Below are positions 22,497-33,491 of a stretch of DNA of 64,000 nucleotides, piece by piece. The notes under the pieces are model-generated. The model saw only the letters and a list, made by a program, of their open reading frames with translations. It was not told the origin of the DNA and did not search any database. Numbering within the stretch: the first letter of the stretch is position 1; the number at the start of each line of letters is the position of its first letter. This DNA is from Pantoea sp. Eser. Lineage in GTDB: Bacteria; Pseudomonadota; Gammaproteobacteria; Enterobacterales; Enterobacteriaceae. The position numbers and the translations under genes are program-made. The stretch is from contig SZZY01000004.1 in assembly GCA_009830035.1 (NCBI GenBank), forward strand, positions 1 through 64,000, read 5' to 3'.

Positions 22497-23309
22497 ACGC
22501 AGACGCGCCTCGGTATCGAAAATCTGGCCGTTGACCATGATCTCGTCAGCTTGGGTTTCGCGCATCAGCGAAGCCAGACCGTGACGCACTTTGTCGCTAT
22601 CGCCGACCAGCGACATGCTTAAGGCCTGCTGCACGCCATACTGTTCTGACGGCGACCAGAGATTATCCATGTTCTCAAACGGTGCGGGTAACGGGCCCGG
22701 CTTACCGCGGCGCAGGTTAATAAACTGCTGCTGCGAGGTAAACAGGAAGCGCGCATCACGTTCGCTGTCGGCAGCCACCACGTTGATACAGACCATGGCG
22801 TAAGGTTTTTCGAGACGCGCCGAAGGCTGGAAGTTTTCACGGTAGACGTGCAGCGCCTGGAACAGCTGGTCGGGCGCGAAATGCGAGGCAAAGGCGAACT
22901 GCAGACCCATTCTGGCTGACAGCTGGGCGCTGTAGAGGCTGGAACCGAGCAGCCAGACCGGAATTTTCAGCCCCAGACCGGGCACCGGTTGTACCGCTGG
23001 CTGTTCGCCCGGTTCGGCATCGAACCAGCCGATCAGTTCGGCCACATCCTCCGGGAAGGCATCGGCGTGCATGCTGGAGATATGACGACGCAGCGCCATC
23101 ATGGTGCGCTGATCGGAACCGGGCGCGCGGCCCAGGTCTAAATCGATACGGCCGGGATACAGCGAGGCCTGGGTGCTAAACTGTTCGGCAATCACCAGTG
23201 GCGGATGGTTGGGCAGCATAATGCCGCCGGAGCCGAGCTGCAGCGTGTCGGTATTCGCCGCCAGATCAGATCCAGCACGGACAGACGAAGAGGTTTTTTC
23301 TCAGACATG
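22458..23309 (-). pseudogene. yhbW: Luciferase-like flavin monooxygenase YhbW, 5' internal deletion
   Basis: Bacterial-luciferase-like protein of unknown substrate, next to the ubiUV genes in E. coli. The start ([14 protein letters not shown]) at 23309 is followed after about 14 codons by a junction (about 23261-23270) to [20 protein letters not shown] in another frame. Roughly 60-70 residues of the family sequence are missing. From [14 protein letters not shown] to the C-terminus the frame is complete ([38 protein letters not shown]). Confidence 0.88.
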
Positions 23310-23424
23310 GCTACTCCCGTTATATGGCGCAGACGTCAGATTCTGCACCTTTTAGTATTACGCATCATTACCTTATATTCAAACTGCTAACCTCAGCAGG
23401 AATATAGCCGGTATGTGCTTTTAC

Positions 23425-24303
23425 TCAGGATGCCAGCGTCATGCCCGCCAGTTTGCGCCAGTAGCCATTACAATCGTTGCCTTTCGCAACCATCAGCGGT
23501 GCCTGACCGTTTTTATTGGCGCGGAAGCGATCGATCTCGGCCAGGGTTCCGCTATCTTGCGGCGAGAGCCGCACGCAGTCGACCCAGCGATGCATGCCCG
23601 GCAGATCGTTACCGAGGTTATAGCAGTAGCCGCTTATGGTCTGAATACCGTTGAGCACAAATACCTGCTGGCCTTCCTGCGACAGCACGCGACGGCCTTC
23701 CGGATACTTGATGCAGCAGGTTTCACAGGCGTCTTTGGCCCGATTCTCTGAACGTGCGGTAAAGCAGCGCGCCGATAACGCCAGCGGCAGATTGCCATAA
23801 CCCAGCACTTCGACCTGAAACTTCTGCCGGATACCCCGCTCTTCGCACTGTTGCAGCAACTGCAGCAGCCAGTCACGCGACATCTCAACCGGCATGCACC
23901 AGCGCGTCATGCCTTCTTTCACCAGCAGCTGCAGCGTCTCGGCGTTATAAACATTCAGGGTCGGCCCGGCGACAAACGGCAGCTGGCGCTCGGCGGCCAT
24001 GTTAACCGTGCCGATATCATTGGCTTCGATCAGAAACTCGCCATTTTCAACGTAGCGCTTCAACTCTTTCAGTTCCGACGGCGATTGCAGTAGCGCCAGC
24101 GTGCTGAGCACCACCTGTTTGCCACTGGCAGCCAGTTCGCGCGCCAGTGTCATCCAGTCGGCATAACTGGTGGCGCGTCGTTTGCTGCACACCGCTTCGC
24201 CGAGGTAGATGATATCCGCACTGCTGCGGGCCGCCTGCTGATAAAAGTTTTCCAGTGTTTCGGTTGGCCAGTACCAGAGCACCTGTCCGAGGGCATATTG
24301 CAT
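23425..24303 (-). CDS. ubiV: O2-independent ubiquinone hydroxylation protein UbiV
   Basis: U32-family 4Fe-4S protein that in E. coli works with UbiU and UbiT to hydroxylate the ubiquinone ring without oxygen. 292 residues from ATG 24303, chosen over 24306 because AAGGAG sits five bases upstream. Cluster cysteines visible: C in EAVCSKRR and the group C-x(16)-CC plus a further Cys (SARCFTARS, ACETCCIK). Intact although its partners ubiU and ubiT are damaged. Nine bases follow the ubiU stop, so the pair is an operon. Confidence 0.93.
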   Translation of the reverse strand: MQYALGQVLWYWPTETLENFYQQAARSSADIIYLGEAVCSKRRATSYADWMTLARELAASGKQVVLSTLALLQSPSELKELKRYVENGEFLIEANDIGTVNMAAERQLPFVAGPTLNVYNAETLQLLVKEGMTRWCMPVEMSRDWLLQLLQQCEERGIRQKFQVEVLGYGNLPLALSARCFTARSENRAKDACETCCIKYPEGRRVLSQEGQQVFVLNGIQTISGYCYNLGNDLPGMHRWVDCVRLSPQDSGTLAEIDRFRANKNGQAPLMVAKGNDCNGYWRKLAGMTLAS

Positions 24304-24312
24304 CATGACTCC

Positions 24313-25309
24313 TTATTGCCATTCGCTGTGATAGTCACCCAGCGTGGTCTGCGTTCCTTCTGAGAGATCGCCCAGCGTCTTCATCTGCTCTGGCGTCACG
24401 CCGAAATGTTCCGGCTGTGCCTTACAGCGATCGATTGCCTGACGCCAGACGCGCGCCACGTCAGCCACGTAGGCCGGGCTGCGCTGGCGGCCTTCAATTT
24501 CTCACCGAGGCGATGCCGGCACGCAGCAGCTCCGGCAACAGCTCCGGTGTATTGAGGCTGGTGGGCTCTTCCAGCACGTGATAGCGCTGATCGTTAACCT
24601 GATAGCGACCTTTGCATAAGGTGGGGTAGCCCGCGCTTTCGTCAGGCGCATAGCGATCGATCAGCACTTCATTCAGACGTGACTCCATGCCTTGTGGCGT
24701 CTGCTGCCAGCGCACGAACTTCGCCGGCGAACAGGCACCGGCGCTGTTGGGGGATTCACCGGTCAGCCACGATGAGAGGTAGCAGCGTCCTTCTGCCATA
24801 ATGCACAGGCTGCCGAAAGCGAACACTTCCAGCGGCACCGGCGTCGAGCGGGCGAGCTGTTTGACCTGATGAATCGACAGCACGCGCGGCAGCACTACGC
24901 GGTGTAAATTGAAGTGTCGATGGTAAAAACGAACCGCCTCAAGATTGGTGGCGGAGGCCTGTACCGACAGATGGCGTTCAACCTGCGGGGAGCGGGACGC
25001 GGCATATTCCAGTGTGGCAATATCCGCCAGAATCAGCGCATCTGCGCCGTTTTGTGCCGCCACGTCAATCGCCCGCTTCCAGCGTCCCATGCCATCCGGA
25101 TGGGCAAAGGTATTGATCGCAACATGCAGTTTACGCTGATGCTTATGCAGATAGCGCGCGGCCTCAGCCAGCTTTTTATCCGTGAAGTTCAGGCCCGCAA
25201 AGTGGCGCGCATTGGTGTCATCTTTCAGTCCCACATACACGGTATCGGCGCCGTTCTCTACGGCGGTGCGTACTGCGGGTAAATTTCCTGCCGGGCAGAG
25301 CAGTTCCAT
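24313..25309 (-). pseudogene. ubiU: O2-independent ubiquinone hydroxylation protein UbiU, late frameshift
   Basis: U32 peptidase-like 4Fe-4S protein, partner of UbiV. Start MELLCPAGNLPAVRTAVENG at 25309 with GAGGATT upstream. The in-frame ATG farther up adds unrelated sequence. The first 270 residues are well conserved (GSLCIMAEGRCYLSS, GACSPAKF, YPTLCKGRY). At about 24497 an extra base in a G/A run (GTGAGAAATT where GTGAAAATT is expected) shifts the frame after GIASV. The last 60 residues (IEGRQRSPAYV... to TLGDYHSEWQ) read in another frame to TAA at 24313. Confidence 0.88.
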
Positions 25310-25513
25310 CGGTAATCCTCTCGACATGCAGATGGGCAACGAGTCTAGGCATCTGCCGGCAGGTAAATGTTGATTTGGGGCAGTGAAACTCCAATTGATC
25401 ATCGCCGATGATGTTTTTTTAATCGGCGGTCAGTGGTTTTTATTGATCTCAGAGGAGGCGCGCAGAAAAGGATGTGGCAATATACGTAAAATTTTCTGAA
25501 GGGAGTGAAGAAA

Positions 25514-26038
25514 GTGTTAGAGCGGTTACATGCACATATTGTGAAAAAGGCGCCAGGAATCTTAGGCTTACCCGCATCGCTTACCCCATTCCCGGTTAAA
25601 AAGTTGCTTTTGCAACAACTCCTAAACTGGCAATTTCGCCATGCTTTGGCCGAAGGTTAGTTAGACTTTCTCGAAGGACGCCTGCTCGGGATCGACATTG
25701 CGGATGTCAGTCTGCAATGGATAACCACGATGCAGGATGGCCGACTGGCGGTATTGCAGCACGCCGAAGCTGATGTCTGGTTTCGGGGCAATGCCAATGA
25801 CTTGTTGCTGGTGGCAGCACGTAAAGCAGATCCCGACATGCTGTTCTTTCAGCACCGTCTGGCGATTGAAGGCGACACCGAGCTGGGACTGGAGGTGAAG
25901 AACGTAATGGATGCTATTGAACTCGACGCCATGCCCACCGCGTTACGCACGGCAATTCAGCAGATGGCGAATTTTGTTGAAGCCGGAATGAAACAGGACG
26001 CGAAAGCCACACAGGCGCGCGCGGGTGCTGCATGTTAA
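25514..26038 (+). pseudogene. ubiT: Ubiquinone biosynthesis accessory factor UbiT (SCP2 domain), internal stop
   Basis: Lipid-binding SCP2-domain protein of the O2-independent ubiquinone pathway; 174 residues in E. coli. GTG at 25514 opens MLERLHAHIVKKAPGILG. TAG at 25658-25660 interrupts the sequence at FRHALAEG-stop-LDFLEGRLLG, where family members have Glu (one-base change GAG to TAG). The rest (LLLVAARKADPDMLFFQHRL, LGLEVKNVMDAIEL) is intact to TAA at 26036. Divergent from ubiUV and overlapping the yhbS start by seven bases. Confidence 0.9.
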
Positions 26039-26521
26039 TACGTACCGAGATTGGCGTTGATGCCGCGGGCATCGACAGTTTGCTGAGGCGCTGTTTCAGC
26101 ACCTCAGCCGAAGCTGAACTGACCCAGGCGTTACGTGAAGATGGCCTGCTGACGCTGGGCGTGGTGGCGACCGACGAGGAAGGACAGGTGCTGGGCTATG
26201 CTGCATTCAGTCCGGTTAGCGTACAGGGCGACGATCGCAACTGGGTCGGACTGGCCCCGCTGGCGGTGGACGAAAGCCTGCGCGGTCAGGGCATTGCGAA
26301 ACAGCTGATTTATGAAGGGCTGGATACGCTGAATGAGTTCGGCTATAGCGCAGTAGTGGTGCTGGGCGATCCGGCGCTGTTTAACCGCTTTGGCTTTGAG
26401 CCTGCCGCCCGCTATGGCCTGCACTGCCGCTGGCCTGGTAGCGAAGCCGCTTTCCAGGTCTACCGTCTGGCGGATAACGTCTTCGACGGTGCCGAAGGGC
26501 GCATCGAATACGCTGACCCCT

Positions 26522-26538
<17 letters not shown>
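26032..26538 (+). CDS. yhbS: GNAT-family N-acetyltransferase YhbS
   Basis: Predicted acetyltransferase, substrate unknown. 168 residues. The acetyl-CoA motif region [20 protein letters not shown] (R/Q-x-x-G-x-G/A) lies at about residues 78-97, followed by the typical [15 protein letters not shown] segment. Start ATG at 26032 lies within the end of ubiT, so translation is coupled. Intact. Confidence 0.92.
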
Positions 26539-27347
<809 letters not shown>

Positions 27348-27381
27348 CAGCCCCTCTCCGGCAGGAAAGGGGCGCAGCGGG

Positions 27382-27903
27382 TTAGATCGCCTCGAGGATC
27401 CGCAGGGATTCGCGATTAAACGCCGGCAGATCGTCAGGCGTCCGGCTGGTCACCAGCTTATCGCCGTCAACTACCACTTCTTTATCGTGGAAGTCAGCGC
27501 CAGCGTTCACCAGGTCAATGGCAATCGCCTTCACGCTGGTCATCTTGCGGCCACGCACGCCATTGGCGCTGATCAGCAGCTGTGGACCATGGCAAATCGC
27601 AAAGATAGGTTTGCCGCTGGCGACGAATTCTTTGGTAAACGCGACAAAGCGATCGTCGCCGCGCAGGGCATCTGGTGAATGACCGCCGGGCAGCAGCAAC
27701 GCATCAAACTCGGCCGGGCTGACGTCATCGATACTGCGATCGATGGTCACTTCCGCTTCGCTTTGTTTCCCTTTGACGACGTTACCCGCTTGCTTCTCGA
27801 TGGTGATCACCTCATAGCCAGCGCCTTTGTAACTTTCGGCCGGTGAGATAAATTCTGAGTCTTCAAATTCATCAGTAATCAAAACCGCAACTTTCTTACT
27901 CAT
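27382..27903 (-). CDS. yhbO: DJ-1/PfpI family protein YhbO
   Basis: Stress-protective class I glutamine amidotransferase-like protein (DJ-1/PfpI superfamily). 173 residues. The nucleophile elbow AICHGPQLL holds the conserved Cys-His pair. The acidic partner is in LITDEFEDSE. E. coli YhbO has been described as a deglycase for glyoxal-modified macromolecules, which is debated. Intact and apparently monocistronic. Confidence 0.94.
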   Translation of the reverse strand: MSKKVAVLITDEFEDSEFISPAESYKGAGYEVITIEKQAGNVVKGKQSEAEVTIDRSIDDVSPAEFDALLLPGGHSPDALRGDDRFVAFTKEFVASGKPIFAICHGPQLLISANGVRGRKMTSVKAIAIDLVNAGADFHDKEVVVDGDKLVTSRTPDDLPAFNRESLRILEAI

Positions 27904-28045
27904 CTTTTCCTCCTTAAATGGTGAAGCGCGGGATGCGCTTTCCTGATTAACGTATTAAGCATTGCCGCTCAACGTCAGAACGCAAGCCGGGACGCGTAGA
28001 TCAGCTATCTTTTAACCTGTGCAGTGAAATAAGGACGAATCTGAA

Positions 28046-28666
28046 ATGAATCGCGTATTACTGACTGGGGCCACCGGATTAGTTGGGTCGCATCTGCTGC
28101 GCTTACTTATTGAGGACCCGCGGGTCGATGAAATTATTGCGCCGACCCGGCGGGCATTACCCGCAATGCGCAAGGTGGTTAATCCGGTTGAAGCGGATCT
28201 CACCGACGTGCTCGGGCCATTGCAAACCTCGCTGGATACGGTGTTCTGCTGTCTGGGCACCACCCGCAAGCAGGCCTTTATCCACGTCGATTACACGCTG
28301 GTGGTCGACAGTGGCCTGAGCGGACTGCGTTTAGGGGCGAAGCAGATGCTGGCGGTCAGTGCACACGGTGCCAGCCGTCACTCGCCGTTTTTTTATAATC
28401 GGGTCAAAGGTTAGATGGAAAATGCGCTGCGGCATCAGGGCTGGCCGCGCATGACGCTGGTGCGGCCCTCGTTGCTGCTGGGCGATCGGGCGCAGACGCG
28501 CCGTGGAGAGAGTCTGATGGCACCGCTGTTTATCCTGCTGCCGGGCAACTGGCGCTCAGTCACCGCGCGTGACGTGGCGCGCTGCCTGCATCAGCAGGCC
28601 TTTACACCGGGTGGCGACAGCGTAACCATCATCGAGTCGGGAGATATTCCGCGTCACTCAGCGTAG
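28046..28666 (+). pseudogene. yraR: NAD(P)-binding oxidoreductase YraR, internal stop
   Basis: Rossmann-fold SDR-like protein ([15 protein letters not shown] at the N-terminus). TAG at 28412-28414 follows FFYNRVKG; family members have Glu there (GAG to TAG), and MENALRHQGWPRM resumes in frame. About five codons are also missing in frame at [13 protein letters not shown]: the family has two K/E-A motifs separated by AGSK, consistent with loss of one copy of a short direct repeat (AAGCAGGC). The 3' end overlaps the convergent nrdG by nine bases. Confidence 0.88.
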
Positions 28667-29122
28667 CTGCCAGATACGCTGATTGCGGCTGCCGCGCCAC
28701 AGCAGCCGGAGATCTTTTTCAGCCTCGACAAAGCGCCCATCAATCAGCACGTCGAGATAGCCCAGCACCTCGCGCTGTGCGGCATTCAGCTCCTGCATCT
28801 GGTAACCGGTCCACAGCCAGATATCTTTCTCGGGGCACGCCTGCCGCACCCGTTTCACCAGCCGGCGAATGTGCGGCACGTTATGCGGATGCAGCGGATC
28901 GCCGCCGCTCAGCGACAGTCCCTGACGCGGGATTCGGGTATCCTGCAAATCTGCCAGCAGTTGCTCTTCCATCGCCAGGGTAAAGGGAACGCCCGAATCG
29001 AGCCGCCAGGTGCTCTGGTTGTAGCAGCCGCGACACTGATGTTCGCAGCCTGCGACAAACAGGGTACAGCGCGTGCCCGGCCCGTTAACGATATCCACAT
29101 CGTAATAGCGATGGATACGCAT
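28658..29122 (-). CDS. nrdG: Anaerobic ribonucleotide reductase-activating protein NrdG
   Basis: Radical-SAM enzyme that installs the glycyl radical on NrdD. 154 residues from ATG 29122 (29125 is also possible). The radical-SAM cysteines are in AGCEHQCRGC (CxxxCxxC) after CTLFV, and the SAM site GGDPL follows. Intact and uninterrupted, although its only known substrate, NrdD, is heavily broken next door. Confidence 0.94.
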   Translation of the reverse strand: MRIHRYYDVDIVNGPGTRCTLFVAGCEHQCRGCYNQSTWRLDSGVPFTLAMEEQLLADLQDTRIPRQGLSLSGGDPLHPHNVPHIRRLVKRVRQACPEKDIWLWTGYQMQELNAAQREVLGYLDVLIDGRFVEAEKDLRLLWRGSRNQRIWQLR

Positions 29123-31165
29123 CATCCCAGCGGGCCCTCGAGATGTTTCACCCGACGCTGCACTTCCTGCTGTTTACCGGTGTTGGACGGTCGCGCATCC
29201 GGGCTGCTGAGATAGCCGCAGACCCGCCGGGTAACCGAGACGCGGGCCGGATCGTGGTTGCCGCACTGCGGACAGGTAAAGCCGCGGCTGGTGCAGGTCA
29301 ACTCCCCGTTGAAACCGCAGTCGTAGCACTCGTCAATCGGGGGTGTTGGTGCCGTAATAGGGCACGCGGTCATAACTGTAATCCCAGACATCTTCCAGCG
29401 CCTTCAGGTTGTGCTGGATGTTGGGGTATTCGCCGTAACAGATGAAACCGCCATTCGCCAGCGGCGGATAGGGCGCTTCAAAGTCAATTTTGTCGTACGG
29501 ATTCACTTTCTTCTCGACGTCGAGATGGAAGCTGTTGGTGTAGTAGCCTTTGTCGGTGACGCCGGGCACCACGCCAAATTCCGCCGCATCAAGCCGGCAG
29601 GAGCGATCGCACAGATTTTCACTTGGGGTGCTGTAGAGGCTGAAGCCGTAACCAGTCTCGTCTTTCCAGCGGTCGGTCGCGGCGCGCAGATGGGCGATAA
29701 TCTCCACCCCTTTGGCGCGCAATGCCGCATCATCATACGGATGCTGCTTGCCGACACTTGGTGCGTTCAGGGTTTCATGCAAGCCGATATAACCCAGCGA
29801 CAGCGAGGCGCGCGACCCGCGCTTTGGTTTTCTCTAGGCGCGCCACGCGGGTCATTAATGCCCGCTTCGCCAGCAGCAGACGTTCATCCAGCAGGGACCA
29901 GAAGCGCGCCTCGTCACCCGCCGCCTCCAGCGCGATACGCGGCAGATTGAGGCTGATCACCCCGATATTGTTGCGGCCTTCGTGGATCTGCTCGCCGTTC
30001 TCTTCATACACCCCGAGGAAGCTGCGGCAGCCCATCGGCGTCTTAAAGGAACCGGTAACTTCACCACCTGATCGTAATTGAGGATATCGGGATACATGCG
30101 CTTACTGGCGCATTCCAGTGCCAGTTGCTTGATGTCGTAATTAATGTCGCCAGCGCGCCGGTTGACCCCTTCACGAATGCTGAACACCAGTTTAGGGAAC
30201 ACCGCGGTTTTGCGGTTCTTGCCCAGACCGGCCAGCCGGTTGCGCAGAATCGACTGCTGGATCAGCCGGGCCGCCCAGCCCGAAGCCAAAGGTGACAAAC
30301 GGCGTCTGACCGTTGGCGGTATGCAGGGTATTGACCTCGTACTCCAGCGACTGAAAGGCTTCGTAGCACTCTTTTCGGTGCGCTGCTGCGCGTACTGCTC
30401 CGCCTCAGCAATCTGCCACTCCACGGCGATGGCGTGATGGCGGCGATAGCTCAGCCCAACAAACGGGGCGAGTACCTCATCAATCCGGTTGATGGTGGTG
30501 GTGCCGTAGATATGGCTGGCGACCTGGGCGATGATCTGCGCGGTGACGGCGGTCGCGGTGGCGATCGATTTAGGCGGTTCAATCTCGGCATTGCCCATTT
30601 TAAAGCCGTTGGTCAGCATCCCTTTAGATCGATCGGCATGCAGTTAAACATCGGGAAGAACGGCGAATAGTCGAGATCGTGATAGTGGATCTCGCTGCGC
30701 TCGTGGGCAAGCACCACATCACGCGGCAGGATCTGCTGCTGTGCATAGTGCTTCGCCACGATCCCGGCCAGCAAATCGCGCTGGGTCGGGATCACTTTGC
30801 TGTCTTTATTGGCATTTCCATTCAGCAGGGCGGTGTTGGTCTGATCGACCAGCCCGCGAATGGCGTGATATAACTGGCTCTGGCGATCGCGCGCGACGTC
30901 ACGATCGTGGCGATATTAGATATAGGTACGGGCCTGCTGCGGGTAAGGGACCGGCCACCAGCGTCTCTTCGACCGCACACTGGATCTCGCGGATGTCGAC
31001 TTTCTGACGCTCTGCCAGCAGCGTACTGACGCGCTGCGCCACCTGTTCGCACTAGGCCGCATCGTCCACATTTGACGCACGCGCGGCAGCGGCCACGGCT
31101 TGCTGAATACGTTGTGCATCAAAGCCTGTCCGGCATCCATCACGCTTAATCACTACCGTCGCCAT
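29122..31165 (-). pseudogene. nrdD: Anaerobic ribonucleoside-triphosphate reductase NrdD, multiply broken
   Basis: Class III RNR catalytic subunit, about 712 residues in E. coli. Recognisable pieces in order: MATVVIKRDGCRTGFDAQRI (start 31165), ATP-cone remnants, PTQRDLLAGIVAKHYAQQ, KMGNAEIEPPKSIATATAV, NRKTAVFPKLVFSIREG, NLPRIALEAAGDEARFW, YSTPSENLCDR, the zinc-ribbon cysteines and the glycyl-radical motif RVCGYL. At least six frame changes separate them. In-frame nonsense codons occur near 31053 (TAG) and 30918 (TAA, where Glu is expected). About 30 residues are deleted at about 29815-29830, joining KTKARVA to the segment just before LSLGYIGLHE. Clearly non-functional. Confidence 0.93.
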
Positions 31166-31176
31166 TCTCCCTCCAG

Positions 31177-31192
31177 AGACTACATATGGGTA
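31177..31192 (-). promoter_or_regulatory. NrdR box 2 upstream of nrdD
   Basis: Core CTACATATGG (31180-31189) fits the NrdR consensus CwAtATaTwG with one mismatch. Its centre is 31 bases from box 1, the spacing known for paired NrdR boxes. Confidence 0.7.
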
Positions 31193-31207
31193 TTTGCAGG
31201 ATTCTAA

Positions 31208-31223
31208 TCCCTACATGTAGTGA
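31208..31223 (-). promoter_or_regulatory. NrdR box 1 upstream of nrdD
   Basis: Core CTACATGTAG (31211-31220) is a perfect palindrome fitting the NrdR consensus. Paired with box 2. In gammaproteobacteria NrdR represses RNR operons through such pairs. Confidence 0.75.
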
Positions 31224-31390
31224 TTGTTGCGAATTATTCCACCCAATTTTGACCTCAAGCAAAGAAGGGCGAAGCGGGCAGAAAAAAGCACCGGAAGTTA
31301 ACTATTTCGTCGTCAGTTCAAATTTCTTAATGTATTAACTTGCTTAACCGCGCGAAACAACTTTAATCAGGGTTTGCCCGTGATAAGTCA

Positions 31391-33461
31391 TTGACTCTAC
31401 AAGGATGCCCGCCAATATGGTTACGCCGTTCTCTGATTGCTGGTTGTAGTGCAATAAGTTGCGTTATGAGTGTGGCGCTGGTCTCTCCGGCGCTGGCTGA
31501 AAAGCTCCCCTTAATGCCCTGGCCGCAACGGGTTGAGCAGAGCCAGCGGCGGGGCGCTGAACCTGACGCCGCAGCTGACACTGCAGATTAGCGGCGATCA
31601 TCTGGCGGGGGCCGAGGCGTGCTGGCTGGAACGCATCGCTAATCAGACCGGCTGGCCACTGTTGCCCGCCAGTCAGCCGGTGGCGCAGCCGACCATTCAC
31701 ATCGTGATTGATAAAGCGGTCGATCCGCTGCCGCTGCCCGACAGTGATGAACGTTATCACCTGCAAATAGACAGCAGCGGCCGTGCTGCTCAGCGCCCCC
31801 AGCCGGTTTGGCGCAATGCTCGGCATGGAAACCCTGCTGCAGCTGATTCAGAGCGGCGATCGGGGCACCACGCTGCCTTATGTGACCATTGATGACCAGC
31901 CGCGATTCCCCTGGCGCGGGATACTGATCGACAGCGCGCGTCATTTTATGCCGATTGAAACCCTCAGGCGGCAAATTGATGGCATCGCCGCCGCCCGGAT
32001 GAACGTCTTTCACTGGCATCTGACCGACGATCAGGGCTGGCGCTTCGCTTCCAGCCATTATCCTCAGCTCCAGCAGAAAGCCAGCGATGGCCGCTATTAC
32101 AGTCAGCAACAGATGCGTGAACTGGTGCAGTATGCCGCCGATCGCGGCGTGCGGGTGGTGCCTGAGCTGGATCTGCCGGGTCCCTATCAGATGGAGCGCG
32201 GCTGGGGAGTGTTTAAACTGCTGTTGGATCCCAGCAATGAGCAGGTCTATCAGGTGATCGACACCCTGGTCGGCGAAATGGCGGCGATCTTTCCCGATCC
32301 GTGGCTGCATATTGGCGGCGATGAGGTCGATCCGACCCAGTGGAACCAGTCCCCCGCACATCCAGCAATTTATGCGCGATCGAGGGCTGAAAGATGCTCA
32401 CGCTTTGCAGGCCTGTTTCAACCAGCGGGTTGAGAAGATCCTTGAGAAGCACCAGCGTCAGATGATCGGCTGGGATGAGATCGCCCATCCCGATCTACCG
32501 CGCAGTATTCTGATCCAGTCGTGGCAGGGCCAGGATGCGCTGAGCGAGGTTGCCAAAGAGAACATGCGCGGCATTCTTTCCACCGGCTTCTATCTCGATC
32601 AGCCGCAGCCCGCCAGCTATCACTACCGCAACGAAATCTATCCGCAGGGACTTAACGGCCAGGATAAGCTGCAGCCGCAGACACTGACACTCAGCGGCTA
32701 TGTGCGGGTGGGGAACGTGCGTTATCCGGTCAGTGGCAAAAAGCTGGCGCAGGCACCGGCCGGGATTGCACCCACGCTGCCGACACCGCAGCAGATGCAG
32801 CAAAATCTGCTGGGCGGTGAGGCGGCGCTGTGGGCCGAAAATATCAACAGCCAGATTATCGATACCAAACTGTGGCCGCGCGCCTTTGTGGTCGCCGAAC
32901 GTTTGTGGTCCGCTCAGGACGTTACCGATAGCGATGATATGTATCAGCGGCTGGCCAACCGCAGTGATATCGCGCCTCTGCAAGTACTGGCCGAGGTGCT
33001 GGAACCGGCGCAGTACTACACCCGTTAGCACCTGAAGTTTCAGGCTGGCCATTATGATTACCATGAGCCGTTAAACCGGCTGGTGGATGTGCTGCCCGCC
33101 GAGATTGAGGCGGCGCGTCAGCTGGAACATCAGGTCGCTGCGCTGATCGCCAACCGCACCGATCCGACGGCGGCAGCGGCGATTCAACATCAGCTCCAGC
33201 GCTGGCAGACTAATACCGCGCAGGTGATGCCGCTGCTCAACGCCAACTATCTGCTGAAGCCGTTGGCAGCCAGTGCACAACAGGTGGACGCATTGAGCCG
33301 GATGGGGATTTTGCTGGTGAATGCCTGGGCCCGCAACCAGGCCTTTGGGGCCAGCGAAGTGGCGCAGATACGCCACGCTGGACGCGGCGGCAGAAGTGCA
33401 GGATGAAACGGTGATTGCGCTGGTCAGGCCGCTGGAAACGCTGCTGCGCGCCTTTAAGTAG
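31391..33461 (+). pseudogene. Beta-N-acetylhexosaminidase (GH20), multiply broken
   Basis: Exported glycosidase that removes terminal GlcNAc from chitin or peptidoglycan oligomers. Signal-peptide-like start (AISCVMSVALVSPALAEK), then the GH20 barrel: RFPWRGILIDSARHF, NVFHWHLTDDQGWR, the catalytic Asp-Glu pair in HIGGDEVDP, and LGGEAALWAE. Frame changes near 31550, 31785, 32380 and 33370. TAG at 33026-33028 falls where Gln is expected (YYTR-stop-HLKFQ). About 17 residues are missing in frame at DLPG-PYQMERGWG (32171-32185), where the family has sequence between two PG motifs. The true start codon is unclear. Non-functional. Confidence 0.88.
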
Positions 33462-33491
33462 TCGGGCGCGGCCTGAACCGGCCGCGCACTA

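Noticed and set aside
25310-25513. FNR site between ubiU and ubiT
   Set aside because: TTGAT half-sites occur (about 25371, 25396, 25443) but none has a properly spaced ATCAA partner.
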